NCBI GenBank assembly: GCA_026122915.1
Contig: JAGIXO010000088.1
Location: 1-7,438 of the forward strand
DNA length: 7,438 nucleotides
Direction of reading: 5' to 3'
Source of the DNA: Candidatus Electronema nielsenii
Lineage (GTDB): Bacteria > Desulfobacterota > Desulfobulbia > Desulfobulbales > Desulfobulbaceae
Position numbers and translations under genes: made by a program. Each line of letters opens with the position of its first letter. Positions within the stretch are counted from its first letter, which is position 1. The notes below the pieces were generated by a model. That model was given only the letters and a program-made list of their open reading frames with translations, ran no database searches and was not told the origin of the DNA. Below are positions 6,487 through 7,438 of this stretch, in pieces.

Positions 6487-6539
6487 AGCATTTGTTTCTA
6501 TAGCTTTTTCCGATAACCAGCAACTAACAGGACTTACCC

Positions 6540-7438
6540 ATGAACCGCCCAATTTTTCCTCAGATTCCCCTCTTGCTGCTTGCGCTGCTGCTTTCCTGCC
6601 TTGCCGCAGGAACGGCCTTGGCCGCTCAACAAAACACCGTTTTCTTGCCCCTGAAGATCAATGCGGAAGAAAGCGGTCCCTTGGCGCAGCAGGCGGACGC
6701 GGCCTTGCAGGCAGCTTTGGCGAGCAAGAATTTTACCATGCTTTCCCGCAGCGAGGCGGAGCAGCTTGTTGACTACAGCGGTGCTTGGCCGCCGCCCGCT
6801 GCGGGCTTGACCAAAGCAGCGGAACAGAGCAGTATGGATTATGCCGCAGCAGGCAGCCTCACAGTGATTGGTAAGCAAATTTCTGTTGATATGCAGATCA
6901 TGGATCTACTGGAGCCGGGCAAAGCGCAGTCTGCCTTTCGGGAAGCATCGTCTATCGATAATCTCCCCCTTGCCTTGGAGGGTATTCTCACTGACATCTT
7001 AGGCAAAACCAGCAAAGAGCTGATCATTGCTTCGGTGGCTCCAGCAGGCAATACGCGGATCGACTCTGGTGCGATTCTTGGTAAAATCAGTGCCAAGCCC
7101 GGCGAGTTATACAGCCCGGACAGTTTGCGCAAGGATTTGAAAGCGATCTTTAAAATGGGCTATTTCGACAACGTGACCATTGAGGTTGCCGATTCGCCCA
7201 AAGGTAAAAAGGTAGTCTTTCGGGTGCTGGAAAAGCCGCTGATCAGCAAGATTTCCTATTCTGGCCTGAAAGAGTTAGACGAGAAAGATGTGCAGGATGC
7301 AGCGAGTATCAAAGCTAACACCATTCTTAATCCCTCCGCACTTAACGACGCACTCAAACGCATAAACGAACTGTACCGCAGTAAAGGATATTCCGCTGCC
7401 AAAAGCAGCTTCAAAATCAATCAGCCCGATGCCAAAAC
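6540..7438 (+). CDS. bamA: Outer-membrane protein assembly factor BamA, N-terminal part with TolB-N-like domain and POTRA 1-2; runs off the right edge
   Basis: ATG 6540 has a CAGGA ribosome site at 6528-6532, seven bases upstream. The 299 codons present cover a Sec signal peptide (hydrophobic 10-23, cleavage likely after ALA at 28), then about 130 residues (33-160) resembling the periplasmic TolB/CsgG-type alpha/beta domain (VFLPLKI, ADAALQAALASKNFTMLSR, AAAGSLTVIGKQISVDMQI). Two POTRA domains follow: about 162-232 (DSLRKDLKAIFKMGYFDNVT) and 233 onward (ISYSGLKELDEKD; LNDALKRINELYRSKGYSAA). The remaining POTRA domains and the beta-barrel lie beyond the window. BamA folds and inserts outer-membrane proteins; the POTRA domains face the periplasm. 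An extra domain before POTRA 1 is absent from E. coli BamA, and I associate it with Desulfobacterota from memory. A TamA or Sam50-like relative is the main alternative. LLSC at 17-20 is lipobox-like, but signal peptidase I processing is more usual for BamA. Confidence 0.87.
   Translation, partial: MNRPIFPQIPLLLLALLLSCLAAGTALAAQQNTVFLPLKINAEESGPLAQQADAALQAALASKNFTMLSRSEAEQLVDYSGAWPPPAAGLTKAAEQSSMDYAAAGSLTVIGKQISVDMQIMDLLEPGKAQSAFREASSIDNLPLALEGILTDILGKTSKELIIASVAPAGNTRIDSGAILGKISAKPGELYSPDSLRKDLKAIFKMGYFDNVTIEVADSPKGKKVVFRVLEKPLISKISYSGLKELDEKDVQDAASIKANTILNPSALNDALKRINELYRSKGYSAAKSSFKINQPDAK

Noticed and set aside
3000..6540. Insertion-sequence ends, att sites or target duplications around the cassette
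   Set aside because: By eye no shared direct repeat or terminal inverted repeat was found at the two junctions.
6534..7132. Minus-strand frames opposite bamA
   Set aside because: The plus strand encodes a signal peptide and POTRA domains in one clean frame; the opposite frames show nothing recognisable.
1..7438. CRISPR arrays, tRNA or rRNA genes
   Set aside because: No regularly spaced repeats, cloverleaf pattern or conserved rRNA segments were seen.

Overview
The window reads as an ordinary chromosomal stretch of a Gram-negative bacterium into which an AT-rich, two-gene defence cassette has been placed. A BamA-type outer-membrane assembly factor with an extra N-terminal periplasmic domain, together with a [2Fe-2S] ferredoxin/ASKHA (RACo-like) protein, suggests an anaerobic Desulfobacterota lineage, perhaps Desulfobulbales. 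That assignment is inference from gene content; nothing in the window fixes the taxon.

Layout. Positions 1-579 (minus strand) hold the N-terminal part of a RACo-like corrinoid-activating ferredoxin protein, cut by the window edge and carrying an apparent one-base frameshift near 49-50. Positions 580-1028 are a divergent intergenic region with two good inverted repeats and only weak promoter candidates. Positions 1029-2237 (plus) encode a Rossmann-fold SDR/sugar-nucleotide-reductase-like protein. It overlaps, or nearly touches, a PlsC-family lysophospholipid acyltransferase gene ending at 3006; the two look like one envelope- or lipid-related operon.

Positions 3030-6423 (plus) hold the cassette: an OLD-family ATPase/TOPRIM nuclease (GajA, 619 aa) followed after one base by a UvrD-like superfamily 1 helicase-fold protein (GajB, 510 aa). 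Gene order, domain content and lengths match the known Gabija anti-phage system, so this is a recognisable system and not a new one. Its base composition is clearly lower in G+C than both flanks (for example 15 of 60 bases at 3421-3480 against 36 of 60 at 2701-2760), which points to horizontal acquisition between plsC and bamA.

Positions 6424-6539 carry a plausible promoter with a palindrome exactly in its spacer. It precedes a partial gene (6540 to the window end) for BamA: signal peptide, TolB-N-like domain and the first two POTRA domains.

Functionally, the flanks concern envelope biogenesis (acyltransferase, outer-membrane protein assembly). The cassette is expected to act in the cytoplasm, where GajA cuts DNA under control of nucleotide levels and GajB probably senses or processes DNA ends. 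No strong promoter precedes gajA and no hairpin terminator follows gajB. The cassette may therefore depend partly on read-through from the SDR-plsC operon and may read through into bamA.
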